DNA of 64,000 nt, taken from contig CAYGSJ010000006.1 of the NCBI GenBank assembly GCA_964352665.1, forward strand, positions 91,380-155,379, written 5' to 3'. The stretch comes from UBA1672 sp964352665. Its GTDB lineage: Bacteria > Pseudomonadota > Alphaproteobacteria > Micavibrionales > Micavibrionaceae. The translations under genes were made by a program, and so were the position numbers. Below the pieces are notes generated by a model. That model was not told the origin of the DNA. It did not search any database and saw nothing but the letters and a program-made list of their open reading frames with translations. This document shows positions 33,241 through 43,522 of the stretch, piece after piece. Each line of letters starts with the position of its first letter. Position 1 is the stretch's first letter.

Positions 33241-34283
33241 AAAACAGCATGATGGGTTTATCCAAACTTCATCCGGAAGAAGGAATATGGATGGTCGAAA
33301 ATCAGGATATCCCTGCGATTGGCCCGAATGATGTTCTAATTAAAATAAAGAAAAGCGCCATTTGCGGTACAGATGTCCATATTTATAAATGGGATGCCTG
33401 GGCGCAAGCCACTGTGCCGTGTCCCATGATTGTAGGGCATGAGTATGTTGGTGTGATCGAAAAATGTGGCAGTGAAGTGACGCATTTGAAAAAAGGCCAG
33501 CGTGTTTCGGGCGAGGGGCATGTTGTGTGCGGACATTGCCGTAATTGCCGCGCCGGTAAGCGCCATCTTTGCCGTAATGACCGTGGTGTTGGTGTTCATA
33601 GGCAGGGTAGTTTTGCAGAGTATCTTTCTCTTCCTGCAAGCAATGTATTTCCAATTCCGGACGAAATTTCGGACGATCTGGCGGCTATTTTTGATCCGCT
33701 AGGCAATGCTGTGCACACCGCTTTATCCTTTGATATGGTTGGCGAAGATGTGGTTATTACAGGCGCCGGACCGATCGGGTGTATGGCGGTTGCGATTAGT
33801 AAATTTGTTGGTGCGCGCCATGTGGTTGTAACAGATATTAACCCTTACAGGCTTGAACTGGCAAAGAAAATGGGCGCAACCTATGCCATGAACGCAACCG
33901 AAGAAAATCTGAAAGATGTGATGGAAAAACTTGGCATGTTAGAGGGGTATGATATCGGCCTTGAAATGTCGGGTGTTGAAAGCGCATTTTCAGGCATGAT
34001 TAATACCATGAATAATGGCGGTAAGATTGCCCTGCTTGGTATTCCTCCGAATGGCAGAATGGATATCGACTGGAATCAGGTTGTGTTTAAGGGTCTTGTG
34101 ATCAAGGGGATATATGGTCGCGAGATGTATGAAACATGGTACAAGATGGCCTCTATGATACAGGCGGGGCTTGATATCGAGCCTGTGATAACCCATCGTT
34201 TGCCGATTTCCGATTATCAGAAGGGGTTTGATGCCATGATATCCGGACAATGCGGGAAGGTTATTCTGGATTGGGAAAAATAA
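33237..34283 (+). CDS. tdh: L-threonine 3-dehydrogenase
   Basis: Zinc-dependent medium-chain dehydrogenase that oxidises threonine to 2-amino-3-oxobutyrate for Kbl. 348 residues. Catalytic zinc ligands are in KSAICGTDVHIYKWD and GHEYVG; the structural zinc loop has four Cys in CGHCRNCRAGKRHLC; the NAD site is ITGAGPIGCMAVAI. Overlaps kbl by 4 bases. Confidence 0.96.
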   Translation: MKNSMMGLSKLHPEEGIWMVENQDIPAIGPNDVLIKIKKSAICGTDVHIYKWDAWAQATVPCPMIVGHEYVGVIEKCGSEVTHLKKGQRVSGEGHVVCGHCRNCRAGKRHLCRNDRGVGVHRQGSFAEYLSLPASNVFPIPDEISDDLAAIFDPLGNAVHTALSFDMVGEDVVITGAGPIGCMAVAISKFVGARHVVVTDINPYRLELAKKMGATYAMNATEENLKDVMEKLGMLEGYDIGLEMSGVESAFSGMINTMNNGGKIALLGIPPNGRMDIDWNQVVFKGLVIKGIYGREMYETWYKMASMIQAGLDIEPVITHRLPISDYQKGFDAMISGQCGKVILDWEK

Positions 34284-34311
34284 ACTTATATCTGTGAGTA
34301 TTTGCGTAACC

Positions 34312-34381
34312 AGATGAGCCTCGGATTGACATTATAGGCTGAAAAACCAAGACTATAATCTAGGATTCTTAAGGCTCATCT
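34312..34381 (+). promoter_or_regulatory. lptD promoter region bracketed by a 10-bp inverted repeat
   Basis: AGATGAGCCT (34312-34321) and AGGCTCATCT (34372-34381) are perfect inverted copies 50 bases apart. Between them lie TTGACA (34326-34331) and a consensus TATAAT (34354-34359); the 22-base spacing is too long for an ordinary sigma-70 promoter, so either the -35 box is another sequence or an activator is needed. The left arm should lie upstream of the transcript, so the repeat acts as DNA, for example as two half-sites for looping or a dimer pair. Confidence 0.5.
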
Positions 34382-34403
34382 ACTGAGAGTATTAACTTTT
34401 TCT

Positions 34404-36635
34404 ATGACACATTTATTTTTAGCAAACACTTTTTCGCGCCTTGTGTTTTTTGCAGCTATTGCTGTGAGCCTTTGTGTTGTTGCATTGCCGTCTCTTGCCC
34501 AAAACAATGAATCTCCCGTCGATTTGCAGGCCGATAATCTGGTTCATGATGAATCCGGCCAAAAGGTGACGGCATCCGGTGATGTTATCTTGAAGCAAGA
34601 AGGGCGCACCGTTCAGGCGGATCGTATTGTTTATTATCTTAAAGAAGATCGTGTTGTGGCCACGGGGCATGTCGAGTTTACCGATGTGAACGGGGACAAG
34701 CATCTTGCACAGAAGGCGGAATTCAATAACGCGTTGAAGGACGGGTTTGTTAATGGTCTGAAAACCATGTTAGTGGATGGATCACGATTTAAAGCGTCAA
34801 CCGGACAGCATATTAAAGGCAACAGAACGGTTATGAAGGATGCGTTCTATACGCCTTGTGAAACATGTCAGGAGCATCCAGAGGAAGAGCCGTTATGGCA
34901 GATACGGGCTTCTGAAGTCGAGCATGACAAGGAAAAGAAAACAGTTTCATACCACAATGCGCGTTTTGAAATGAAAGGCGTTCCGGTTGCTTATTTGCCT
35001 TATTTTGCCCATCCGGATGGTTCGGTGAAACGTAAAAGCGGATTTCTTCCCCCATCAGCAGGATATAACAGCGAGTTGGGTGGCTTTGTTCAAAGCCATT
35101 ATTATTGGTCTATAGCGCCCGAGAAAGACGTTACAGTCGGTTTGATGGCTATGACGCAGGAAGCACCCCTTGCCACGGCGCAATGGCGTCAGAGATGGGA
35201 AAATGCGTCCTTGGTTACGGATGGTAGTGTGACCTATTCAGAGCGTATAGATAGTATTGCCGGTCAAGCTGTAAATCAGGATAGTGATGTTCGTGGGCAT
35301 ATAGAGGTTGATGGTCGCTGGGATATAAACAATATGTGGCGCAGCGGTGTTAATTTGCATGTAGCATCCGACGACCAGTATCTCCGTCAGTATGATTTTG
35401 AGAGCGAAGATGTTCTGGAAAACGAGCTTTATGTCGAGAGGTTTTCGGGCCGGGATTATGCTGCGGCCAGAATACTTGCGTTTCAGGATTTAAGGATTGA
35501 TGAACAGCAGCAGGATCAGCCTCATGTTTTGCCGGAAATTCAGGCTACATTTTTGGGCGAGCCCGATAGTGTTCCTGTTGTGGGCGGTCGCTGGAGCGTT
35601 GACACATCATTTCTGGGGATTGTCCGTGATGATAACGAACAGGATGTAAATCGTGCCCATGCAGCGCTGGGGTGGAGTAAACGTGTTATTTCCGATTTTG
35701 GTCTGGTGTCAAAGCTTGACGCAAATGTTCAGGGGAGCGCGTATAACGTAAATGACCGGACAGGTACACAAGGTAATCCTTTAGTGGATGATTCATCATC
35801 CGAAACCAGAGGGTTTGGGTATGTCAGTGGCACGACAAGCTATCCTGTGGCCAAAGCCTATGAAAATTCACAAGTTGTTATAGAGCCGATTGCCTCGCTT
35901 ACTGTGGCCCCTAATATTGGAATAGATAATAAAATTCCGAATGAGGATAGTCAGGACGTTCAGATTGATGCGCTGAACATTTTCGAGGCAAACCGTTTTC
36001 CCGGTGTTGATGGGGTGGAAGACCAATCGCATGTCACTTATGGGGCAAGGACAGGGGTTTATGGTAATAAAGGGAGTTATGGAGAAGTTTTCCTTGGGCA
36101 GAGTTACAGGTTTAACGAAGATGATAATCCTTTCGGAGAAGGTTCTGGCCTGAATGAGCAGGAGTCCGATGTGGTTGGTCAGGTGTCTGGTAGCTATAAG
36201 GGGGATTATGTTCTGGATTACAGGTTCCAGCTTGATAATGATAGTCTGGCATCCCAACGACACGAAGTTGATGCCTATGCCAAGCTCGGGGATTTGACCT
36301 TGTCGTCACAATATCTTTTTGCCAAGGCCCTTGCCGGGACGGATATTGATGAAACACGGGAGCAGGTTAGAAATGCTGCCTCGTATTATATTAATGACGG
36401 GTGGCGAATATTTGGTGCAGCGCGTCATGATTTGGGAGATAACCCAGGTTTAAGAACAGCGAATTTAGGTGTAGACTACACTGGTCAGTGTGTATCGCTG
36501 TCAGTGATCGGAGAGAGAACGTTGACCGATGATGCATCCGGAGACAGTGGGACAGAAATTGTTTTCCGTATCGGCCTCAAAAACCTTGGAGAGTTTGAAA
36601 CATCCGGGGTCCAAATTGGTGGAAACAGGGAATAA
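34404..36635 (+). CDS. lptD: LPS-assembly outer membrane protein LptD
   Basis: Inserts lipopolysaccharide into the outer leaflet. 743 residues: signal peptide ending near PSLAQ (residue 32), an LptA-like OstA domain (DLQADNLVHDESGQKVTASGDV, VVATGHVEF) and a long beta-barrel with KGVPVAYLPYFAHPDGSVKRKSGFL-type loop (shown here in part: YLPYFAHPDGS). Cysteines at YTPCETC and VDYTGQCVS could form the family disulphides. In most relatives surA, pdxA and rsmA follow; here a permease gene does. Confidence 0.93.
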   Translation: MTHLFLANTFSRLVFFAAIAVSLCVVALPSLAQNNESPVDLQADNLVHDESGQKVTASGDVILKQEGRTVQADRIVYYLKEDRVVATGHVEFTDVNGDKHLAQKAEFNNALKDGFVNGLKTMLVDGSRFKASTGQHIKGNRTVMKDAFYTPCETCQEHPEEEPLWQIRASEVEHDKEKKTVSYHNARFEMKGVPVAYLPYFAHPDGSVKRKSGFLPPSAGYNSELGGFVQSHYYWSIAPEKDVTVGLMAMTQEAPLATAQWRQRWENASLVTDGSVTYSERIDSIAGQAVNQDSDVRGHIEVDGRWDINNMWRSGVNLHVASDDQYLRQYDFESEDVLENELYVERFSGRDYAAARILAFQDLRIDEQQQDQPHVLPEIQATFLGEPDSVPVVGGRWSVDTSFLGIVRDDNEQDVNRAHAALGWSKRVISDFGLVSKLDANVQGSAYNVNDRTGTQGNPLVDDSSSETRGFGYVSGTTSYPVAKAYENSQVVIEPIASLTVAPNIGIDNKIPNEDSQDVQIDALNIFEANRFPGVDGVEDQSHVTYGARTGVYGNKGSYGEVFLGQSYRFNEDDNPFGEGSGLNEQESDVVGQVSGSYKGDYVLDYRFQLDNDSLASQRHEVDAYAKLGDLTLSSQYLFAKALAGTDIDETREQVRNAASYYINDGWRIFGAARHDLGDNPGLRTANLGVDYTGQCVSLSVIGERTLTDDASGDSGTEIVFRIGLKNLGEFETSGVQIGGNRE

Positions 36636-36704
36636 AAAAATTACCCGTGTTGAATGCGTAAAAATCGTAGTATCTTGAGTTTTTAATTATGAAAGGAACA
36701 GATC

Positions 36705-38603
36705 TTGGATCTTGTTGTTGATTCAAGTTTTCATATGTGGTTCATGCTTTTCCTGACCGGAGGAGCAATTTACTTCTTTGTCAGAGAGCAATTGCCTCTG
36801 GAAGTGACCAGTATCATATTGATGACGGTACTTTTACTTTATGGACAGGTCTTCTCGATTGTCGACGGAGACAATAACAACCTGCTCAATCCTGAAATTA
36901 TTCTGTCGGGATTTTCCAACCCCTCTTTGATTGCTGTTTTGGCTTTGCTTGTAATGGGGCAGGCCATGATTCATACGGATTCATTGCGTTTTCTAACGAA
37001 TTTGTTGGTTTTTGATGACAAGAGGTTGGGTGGGATTTCTATTTTATTCATTCTGATTTTTGTCATGACCTTGAGCGCATTTATGAACAACACGCCTTTG
37101 GTTATTATTGCCATCCCTATAATGCAGGCTGTTCTGGCATCGATGGGATCTCCGGCTAGTCGTATGATGATGCCGCTTAGCTTTGCTGCTATTTTAGGGG
37201 GGATGGTCACATTGGTGGGGTCATCAACCAACCTTCTTGTATCAAGCTCTATGGTGGAGAATGGTCATGCGCCCCTGGGATTTTTTGATTTTGCCGTGCC
37301 GGGTTCTGTACTGGCGGCGGTTGGGTTCTTTTATGTTATTTTGGTTTTACCCAGATTTATGCCTAATCGTGCCTCCATTAAAGAAGAGTTGGTTGGTAAC
37401 GAGGCAGAGTTTGTTGCCGAGCTGGATATTGCAGAGGACAGTAAACTTGTAGGCGCAGAATGTGTGGATGGTAAATTTGCGGCGTTGCCGAATATGAACG
37501 TTAAATTGATACAGCGATCAGGCCATTTGATCTTGCCGCCATTCGAAGGGCACAGAGTTCATAGCGGCGATATTTTGATTGTGTCCGCCACAAAAGAGAC
37601 GCTTGGCTCTTTCCTGATGAAAAATCCGGGATTTTTATTGTCTGAAGAAGAGGCAGAAGTTATTGAGGGAAGCGATAATCATGAAGAGGATGGTGGAGAA
37701 GGCTCGCCATTACAGCGCGTAGAGACGCGGGTTTTAGCAAAAATTATGATTACGCCGGCTTCGCGTATGATTGATATGTCTATAGACCATGTCAGTTTTC
37801 ACAAGCGTTTCGGTGTGGTCGTTCTGGGGATACAACGTCGGGCCCGTGTTGTTCGTCGTCGTTTGGGGCGGATCAGACTGGAGGCGGGCGATGTGTTGCT
37901 GGTTGCCGGCAAACATAACAGGATTAATAATATTCGCAGAAACAACGATTTCATCGTTCTTTCAGGGTCAAAGAAAGATCTGCCCGTACCCGGTAAAGCG
38001 CCTTTGGCGATTTTTATTTTTCTGGCCACGATTGGTAGTGCCGCGACGGGCCTTCTGACTATTCCTGTTGCAGCATTTACGGGTGCCGTTGCGATGATAG
38101 GGGCCGGTTGTCTGAATATTCGTCAGGCAACACGTGCAATTGATCGCAAAATATTTTTGCTTGTAGGGTCTATGTTGGCCCTTGGTGTTGCTTTGCAGGT
38201 TACCGGCGGTGCACATTTTATTGCCAGCCTTATTTTAAGTACCGGTTTCTCTGATTCTCCGCTTATTTTGGCATCGCTTCTGTTTATCATTGTTGCCATT
38301 ACAACGAATGTTTTGACCAATAATGCCTGTGCTATTTTATTTACGCCGATTGCCCTTAACCTGGCACAGGAGGTAACCTCACCCACAGACTTGCCATTTG
38401 ATTTATCCTATATTTTTGCCATCACTGTTTTGTTTGCCGCAAACTGCTCTTTTGCTTCACCGATAGGGTATCAAACGAATTTGCTGGTTATGGGCCCCGG
38501 GCAATACCGGTTTAGTGATTTCATAAGGGCGGGAGCCCCCCTTGTCGTCCTGATCTGGATCACGTATATACTTATAGCTAAATATTATTTTGGTTTATCT
38601 TAA
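36705..38603 (+). CDS. SLC13/DASS-type permease with two TrkA-C (RCK_C) domains
   Basis: 632 residues, about ten to twelve membrane helices in two halves. The halves carry the family signatures GSSTNLLVSS and SPIGYQTNLLVMGPGQY, with MNNTPLVIIAIPI and LTNNACAILFTPIA as matching helices. Between them (about 230-440) are two soluble TrkA-C domains, usually regulatory ligand sites. Relatives move divalent anions such as sulfate or dicarboxylates; the substrate is not determined here. The start is a TTG at 36705 with AAAGGAA 7 bases upstream; no better ATG is found before the first helix. Confidence 0.85.
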   Translation: MDLVVDSSFHMWFMLFLTGGAIYFFVREQLPLEVTSIILMTVLLLYGQVFSIVDGDNNNLLNPEIILSGFSNPSLIAVLALLVMGQAMIHTDSLRFLTNLLVFDDKRLGGISILFILIFVMTLSAFMNNTPLVIIAIPIMQAVLASMGSPASRMMMPLSFAAILGGMVTLVGSSTNLLVSSSMVENGHAPLGFFDFAVPGSVLAAVGFFYVILVLPRFMPNRASIKEELVGNEAEFVAELDIAEDSKLVGAECVDGKFAALPNMNVKLIQRSGHLILPPFEGHRVHSGDILIVSATKETLGSFLMKNPGFLLSEEEAEVIEGSDNHEEDGGEGSPLQRVETRVLAKIMITPASRMIDMSIDHVSFHKRFGVVVLGIQRRARVVRRRLGRIRLEAGDVLLVAGKHNRINNIRRNNDFIVLSGSKKDLPVPGKAPLAIFIFLATIGSAATGLLTIPVAAFTGAVAMIGAGCLNIRQATRAIDRKIFLLVGSMLALGVALQVTGGAHFIASLILSTGFSDSPLILASLLFIIVAITTNVLTNNACAILFTPIALNLAQEVTSPTDLPFDLSYIFAITVLFAANCSFASPIGYQTNLLVMGPGQYRFSDFIRAGAPLVVLIWITYILIAKYYFGLS

Positions 38604-38624
38604 AAAAACGGGTACTGAAGGAAT

Positions 38625-39350
38625 ATGAGTTTTTCGAGCTATAATCCTTACGATCGTTATCGCCAGAGAACAGCTAAGCGCACGAGCACCATCATTGCGT
38701 TTATGTTTGGTTTCGGGGCGATTTTTGCTGTGGGGTATTGGGTTGGTGGTGTGCGTTCACAGCAAAATATTTATATTTTGCAGGAAGAAAAGCGCATTCT
38801 GACCGAAGAGAGTGGTAAAGTCCAAAACGAGATGATCCAGTTGAGGGCGGAAGCCCAGACGGCGAATGTAAGGCTTGAGCAACTGCGTGCGAGTTATGAC
38901 GAGTTATTATCCGGAGGGCCTATGCAGGATCTTGTCACACTGGTGCGCCAGCAAATTGATGCCGGTGTTGATGTCGGGCGATTGGAATCAGTCATTGTAT
39001 CGGCCAGACCCCCACAAAACTGTAGTGATCCGGAGACAAAGCGCTTTGTGGTGATTACACCCGTTTATAATGGGCCGAGCAGTAAAGCCTCGGTGGATGA
39101 CGGTGTTATTAGCCTTTCCGGACAGGGCGCCTCTGCTAAAAACAGTGAGGGGAAACAGGAGGCGTGGTTTGATCCCGGGCAGCCAATTGAGGTTACATTT
39201 CAATCAAGGGATGGAAAGACCAGAACAAAAAAAGGCGTTTTGCCCATAAGTCATTCAATGGTTGTAAAGGACAAGGAATACCGGTTTACGCTTTCGGCCG
39301 GTGCAAGATCATTCGTTAAAGTCACATTCGATCATTGTGACTACCCATAA
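38625..39350 (+). CDS. Unrecognised single-span membrane protein with coiled coil
   Basis: 241 residues. A basic cytosolic N-terminus (YDRYRQRTAKRTS) leads into one membrane helix (about 22-43, IIAFMFGFGAIFAVGYWVGG), a coiled coil of about 45-95 (EEKRILTEESGKVQNEMIQLRAE), and a beta-rich C-terminal domain of about 120 residues with two cysteines (QNCSDPE, FDHCDYP) that may pair. I recognise no family. It is 21 bases behind the permease and may belong to the same transcript; its stop codon abuts the end of the convergent YdbH-like gene. Confidence 0.7.
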   Translation: MSFSSYNPYDRYRQRTAKRTSTIIAFMFGFGAIFAVGYWVGGVRSQQNIYILQEEKRILTEESGKVQNEMIQLRAEAQTANVRLEQLRASYDELLSGGPMQDLVTLVRQQIDAGVDVGRLESVIVSARPPQNCSDPETKRFVVITPVYNGPSSKASVDDGVISLSGQGASAKNSEGKQEAWFDPGQPIEVTFQSRDGKTRTKKGVLPISHSMVVKDKEYRFTLSAGARSFVKVTFDHCDYP

Positions 39351-41324
39351 CTATTGCAATAAGTTTTCGAATAATAGGGAGATCTGTGTCTCGATTTGCA
39401 GGCTAAGATCGACGGGTTCCTGATTTTTGAAGTCAGGATTAAGCCCTCGTGCGTTTAATGTCATCATCACGCGTTCGGCAAGATCGCCATCAAAGCGTAT
39501 TTCAAAATATTCATAGTGATAATTTCTAAGTGATTGCCTGATGAGTTTCATCTTTTTTGAATCACCGGGGAAAAGGGCATCACGCATGTATTTTGGCATT
39601 TTGACAATGCCGCTGGTCTGGCTTTGTAATATGGCGCCATTCACGTTAATTTTTCCGTTTTCAGCCTGAAAGGGAATGACACCGGCAATATTGCCTGTGA
39701 TGGAAATATCCTTAAAGCCCGCATCGGTAAAAAGCCTTTTCATGCTTATATCCGAGATGTTCAGCTGGTTATTGCGGTTTAGTACGCTGCCTTCGAAGAG
39801 CGGGAAGTGTGTTTTAATTCTGCCGCCGTAAATTTTGAGGTCTATGGCTTGAAAAAACGAAGACGCAGGATCATGTATGTTCAGGCCGATTTTACCGTTT
39901 TGTAATGTTTTGGATTTAAGAGGTAATTTGAAAGGCAGGTAGTTAGCTGTTTTTTCCGGTGATGAAGAGTTATAAACGAATTGCCCCTGTATGTTTCCAA
40001 TTTTAAGCGGGCCATAATCAAGTTGTGCATTGTATAGATCTGTTGTAACAGCCCATTTTGTGTTTAAAGGCATTGGGGATTCTAAAGAAAAGGGCGAGAG
40101 CTCGAAAGTGCCTTTCGAGGCCAGCTCAAAAAAAGTTTCATCTTTGTTTGCTTCCAAGGGAGGGAGGTGTGTTTTCGGTATACCAAATTCCCCGACGATT
40201 TTATCTTTTTGTGTGTCATGGGTAAACCTGCCGGAAACATCGATATCCGGTTCTGTTAGCGTTAATGTAAACGCGCCGTCCAATAAAGTGGTTTCATGTT
40301 GGCTTGTCTTAACTACAAGTTTTGGTTTGTGCGCATTTAGAAGAAATGAGGGAAAGCTTACAAGGTTTGCGATTTTTTTGTTTCTGTAGAGGAAGTTTAA
40401 TAATTCCGGAATATTGTCGGGAATCAAGGTTGTTTCGGTGTTTTTAACATCGCCGTCGAATGCTGTTCTTGATGACCAGTCAATATTTTCCTCGCCGAAT
40501 GTTTTACCAATGGCGCTTATGGTTTTTTCTTCGTTTGTTTTTTCAATGGTGATCGTTGTATCGCGCAGCGGGGTGTTTCCCCATTTTAGAGACCCTGTTG
40601 ATATTGCCGCGACAAGGGAGAAGAGCTTGTCTGTTTCATCGTATAAAAATTTCAGGTTAGCGGTGGCGCGCTTAATATCTATGTTTTTATAGAGTAACGA
40701 GAATTCATCCGCTTCTGATGTGATTTCTATTTTGCCATCGTCGGATATTGCAGCGTCGAGCTTAGCATTGATGGATAATTTTTTCTGACTGCTTTTAAAT
40801 CTGACTTTTATAGATGCTCCATCTGTTTTTCCGGGGTGTAATTGTCCTTCATAACTTACTCGTAGCCCGCCCAATTCATTTGATAAAATGTCCAATACAC
40901 CTTTTTCTAGCGTAACAACCCGGGCAGGGAGTTTACGGAAGTTTTGTATAAATAAGGCGTCTTCTTTCCAGCCAGAAAATGTAAAATCCAATCCGTCTGA
41001 TAATTCAGTTGTAAGAGAGAGGCCGCGTACCGTAATGTTTTTGGCGTAGGTTGAAAAAAACAGGAAGTTAAGAGGCGAGAATTTTATTTCAAGAGAGTCG
41101 ATGGTGTTAAAGCCATCTTCATCGAGTGTAATATCGGAAAAAACAAGCTTTCCGCTTTCTCTTGTTATATTCTTGTATGAAAAGGTATCAAATCCGAACC
41201 CGGAGAAATGACGAATGATGTCGTCTTCTACTTTTTGCGGAACATAGAAAAAAGATGCATAAGACAGGACAGCAAACAGTGCCAAGAAAAGTATTGCTAC
41301 AAATCCGATGTGCTTTTTTTTCAT
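39351..41324 (-). CDS. YdbH-like/AsmA-related envelope protein
   Basis: 657 residues: one N-terminal membrane anchor (residues 5-25) and a very long beta-strand region, as expected for the bridge-like AsmA superfamily that carries lipids across the periplasm. The C-terminal 150 residues fit the YdbH family best: NGKINVNGAILQSQTSGIV, then MRQSLRNY-type LIRQSLRNYHYEYFEIRFDG, and LSLQIETQISLL. In E. coli YdbH acts with TamB and YhdP in phospholipid transport and partners the lipoprotein YnbE; no ynbE-like gene is seen here. Convergent with the coiled-coil gene. Confidence 0.7.
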   Translation of the reverse strand: MKKKHIGFVAILFLALFAVLSYASFFYVPQKVEDDIIRHFSGFGFDTFSYKNITRESGKLVFSDITLDEDGFNTIDSLEIKFSPLNFLFFSTYAKNITVRGLSLTTELSDGLDFTFSGWKEDALFIQNFRKLPARVVTLEKGVLDILSNELGGLRVSYEGQLHPGKTDGASIKVRFKSSQKKLSINAKLDAAISDDGKIEITSEADEFSLLYKNIDIKRATANLKFLYDETDKLFSLVAAISTGSLKWGNTPLRDTTITIEKTNEEKTISAIGKTFGEENIDWSSRTAFDGDVKNTETTLIPDNIPELLNFLYRNKKIANLVSFPSFLLNAHKPKLVVKTSQHETTLLDGAFTLTLTEPDIDVSGRFTHDTQKDKIVGEFGIPKTHLPPLEANKDETFFELASKGTFELSPFSLESPMPLNTKWAVTTDLYNAQLDYGPLKIGNIQGQFVYNSSSPEKTANYLPFKLPLKSKTLQNGKIGLNIHDPASSFFQAIDLKIYGGRIKTHFPLFEGSVLNRNNQLNISDISMKRLFTDAGFKDISITGNIAGVIPFQAENGKINVNGAILQSQTSGIVKMPKYMRDALFPGDSKKMKLIRQSLRNYHYEYFEIRFDGDLAERVMMTLNARGLNPDFKNQEPVDLSLQIETQISLLFENLLQ

Positions 41325-41347
41325 AACTTTGGTGTAACCTGTTTGTT

Positions 41348-43339
41348 TTATACGTCTATATCTTCAACAAACCGTGCGTTGTCTTGGATAAATTCGTATC
41401 GTGCTTCTGCATTTTTACCCATAAGGCGTTCTACCAAATCGTCAACTATAGACGTCGGCGGGATAAAATCTTCTTCTTCGGGGATGTCTTCTGCGTTTAA
41501 CCCCAATGCGGCCATAGCATCAGGGAGTGTCACGCGCAGTAAAGTCCGTGTTTTGGAATCCATTGTTGTTTCTTTAAGTTGTGCTGCGGGCATTTCCCCC
41601 AAGCCTTTAAAGCGGCTTACTTCAACATTTGTTTTCCCCTTGAATGTTGTTTTCATCAACTCGTCTTTATGGGCATCGTCACGTGCATATGCACTGAGAT
41701 TACCGCTGACCAGACGATAAAGAGGGGGTTGCGCGATAAAGAGATGTCCTTTTTCTACCAATGGCTTCATTTGTGTATAGAAGAAAGTAACAAGTAACGC
41801 CGCAATATGTGCGCCGTCAACATCGGCATCTGTCATGATGATGATACGTTCATATCTAAGTTTATCGAGGTCGAAATCTTTTCCTGATCCGGACCCCAGG
41901 GCCTGTACGATGTCCTGAATTTCCTGATTGGCCCGAATTTTATCGTTAGAGGCACTTACCACATTCAGAATTTTTCCACGCAAGGGAAGGATGGCTTGTG
42001 TTTTTCTGTCACGCCCCTGTTTTGCGGACCCACCGGCGCTATCTCCCTCGACGATGAAGAGTTCAGTATCATTGGATTCTGTCTGGCTGCAATCGGCAAG
42101 CTTACCGGGAAGCCGCAGTTTTTTGGTTGCACTTTTTCTGGCTTGTGCGCGATCATCCTTGCGGCGCTGGCGCTCTTCTGCGCGATCTACGATACTGCTG
42201 AGGAGTTTTGTGCTGGATGTCGGGTCTTTTGACAACCACAAGTCAAAATAGTCTCTGACTGCTGTTTCAACCCATTTTGCAACAGAAATGTTGACCAGCT
42301 TCTCTTTTGTTTGCCCCTGGAATTGGGGCTCTTTAATAAAGACAGAGAGCAGGATTGCTGCGCCTGCCATGATGTCGTCCGAAGAAATCATCGCGGCTTT
42401 TTTCTGTCCCGTCATTTCGCCATATCCGCGCAGTCCCTTTAGCAGTGCAGTCTTTAGCCCGTTGTCATGGGTGCCGCCTAAAGGGGTGGGAACAGTATTA
42501 CAGTAAGAATGGATAAATCCGTCACCGTCTTCCGGCCAGTCTATGGCAAGTTCCACGCGACCGGCTTTTTCCGGAAGATCTATTGTTCCGTGGAAAGGAT
42601 TGGAGGGCGTAGTCGGGCGGTCTTTTAATGTGGTTTGCAGGTAATCTAAAAGGCCGTTAGGGAATTTAAAGACGGCCTCGGGTGTGACAAAGCTATCTGG
42701 CTTGATAAGTTCGGGTGCGCATTTCCATCTTATTTCTACACCGGAATACAGGTAAGCTTTTGAGCGTAACATCTGAAAAAGCCATGCGGGCTTGAATTTC
42801 ATTTTATCGCCAAAGATTTCAGGATCAGGGTGAAAGCATACTGTTGTGCCGCGACGATTATGAATGGCGCCAAGGTCTTCAAGCTTAGATGTTGCGATGC
42901 CGCGGGAGAAACTTTGTTTATAAAGTTTTTTGTCTCTGGCAACCTCAATCCACATTGTATCGGACAGGGCGTTTACAACAGAAATACCAACACCGTGAAG
43001 CCCGCCAGAGGTTTGGTATGATTTATCACTAAATTTTCCGCCGGAGTGTAATGTGGTCATAATGACTTCCAGAGCGGATTTCCCGGGAAATTTGGGGTGT
43101 TCGTCAACGGGAATCCCGCGTCCATTGTCACGGATCGTGATAACATCATCGACATCAAGTGTGAATTCAATCCAGTCAGCGTGTCCGGCGACAGCCTCGT
43201 CCATAGAGTTATCCAGAATTTCGCCGACGAGGTGATGGTAGGAACGTTCATCCGTACCCCCGATGTACATTCCGGGGCGCTTCCGCACGGGCTCCAGTCC
43301 TTCGAGAACTTCAATATCAGAGGCGAGATAGTTTGACAT
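41348..43339 (-). CDS. parE: DNA topoisomerase IV subunit B
   Basis: ATPase subunit of topoisomerase IV. 663 residues: GHKL ATPase (VRKRPGMYIGGTD, EILDNSMDEA, TIRDNGRGIP, GLHGVGISVVNAL), transducer domain, and the TOPRIM domain with the conserved FIVEGDSAGGSAKQGRDR and IIMTDADVDGAHI, then the C-terminal RFKGLGEMPAAQL. Partner of the ParC at the window start; the two genes are 40 kb apart. ParE rather than GyrB is supported by length and the absence of the long GyrB insert. Confidence 0.95.
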   Translation of the reverse strand: MSNYLASDIEVLEGLEPVRKRPGMYIGGTDERSYHHLVGEILDNSMDEAVAGHADWIEFTLDVDDVITIRDNGRGIPVDEHPKFPGKSALEVIMTTLHSGGKFSDKSYQTSGGLHGVGISVVNALSDTMWIEVARDKKLYKQSFSRGIATSKLEDLGAIHNRRGTTVCFHPDPEIFGDKMKFKPAWLFQMLRSKAYLYSGVEIRWKCAPELIKPDSFVTPEAVFKFPNGLLDYLQTTLKDRPTTPSNPFHGTIDLPEKAGRVELAIDWPEDGDGFIHSYCNTVPTPLGGTHDNGLKTALLKGLRGYGEMTGQKKAAMISSDDIMAGAAILLSVFIKEPQFQGQTKEKLVNISVAKWVETAVRDYFDLWLSKDPTSSTKLLSSIVDRAEERQRRKDDRAQARKSATKKLRLPGKLADCSQTESNDTELFIVEGDSAGGSAKQGRDRKTQAILPLRGKILNVVSASNDKIRANQEIQDIVQALGSGSGKDFDLDKLRYERIIIMTDADVDGAHIAALLVTFFYTQMKPLVEKGHLFIAQPPLYRLVSGNLSAYARDDAHKDELMKTTFKGKTNVEVSRFKGLGEMPAAQLKETTMDSKTRTLLRVTLPDAMAALGLNAEDIPEEEDFIPPTSIVDDLVERLMGKNAEARYEFIQDNARFVEDIDV

Positions 43340-43522
43340 GCTTACACGATAATCCTTTTTGCACTTAAAAGTTAAGGCGTTTGCTGGCTTTCCATATACT
43401 AGGCCAGATGGGAATTAATTAATTTATTTGGCAACAAAAGGCAAGATAACATATAATGTAAGGAGATTCAGAGGGGTAATTTCCATTTATTTTTGCTTTT
43501 ACAGAGGTTTTTTCTTTTTGCT

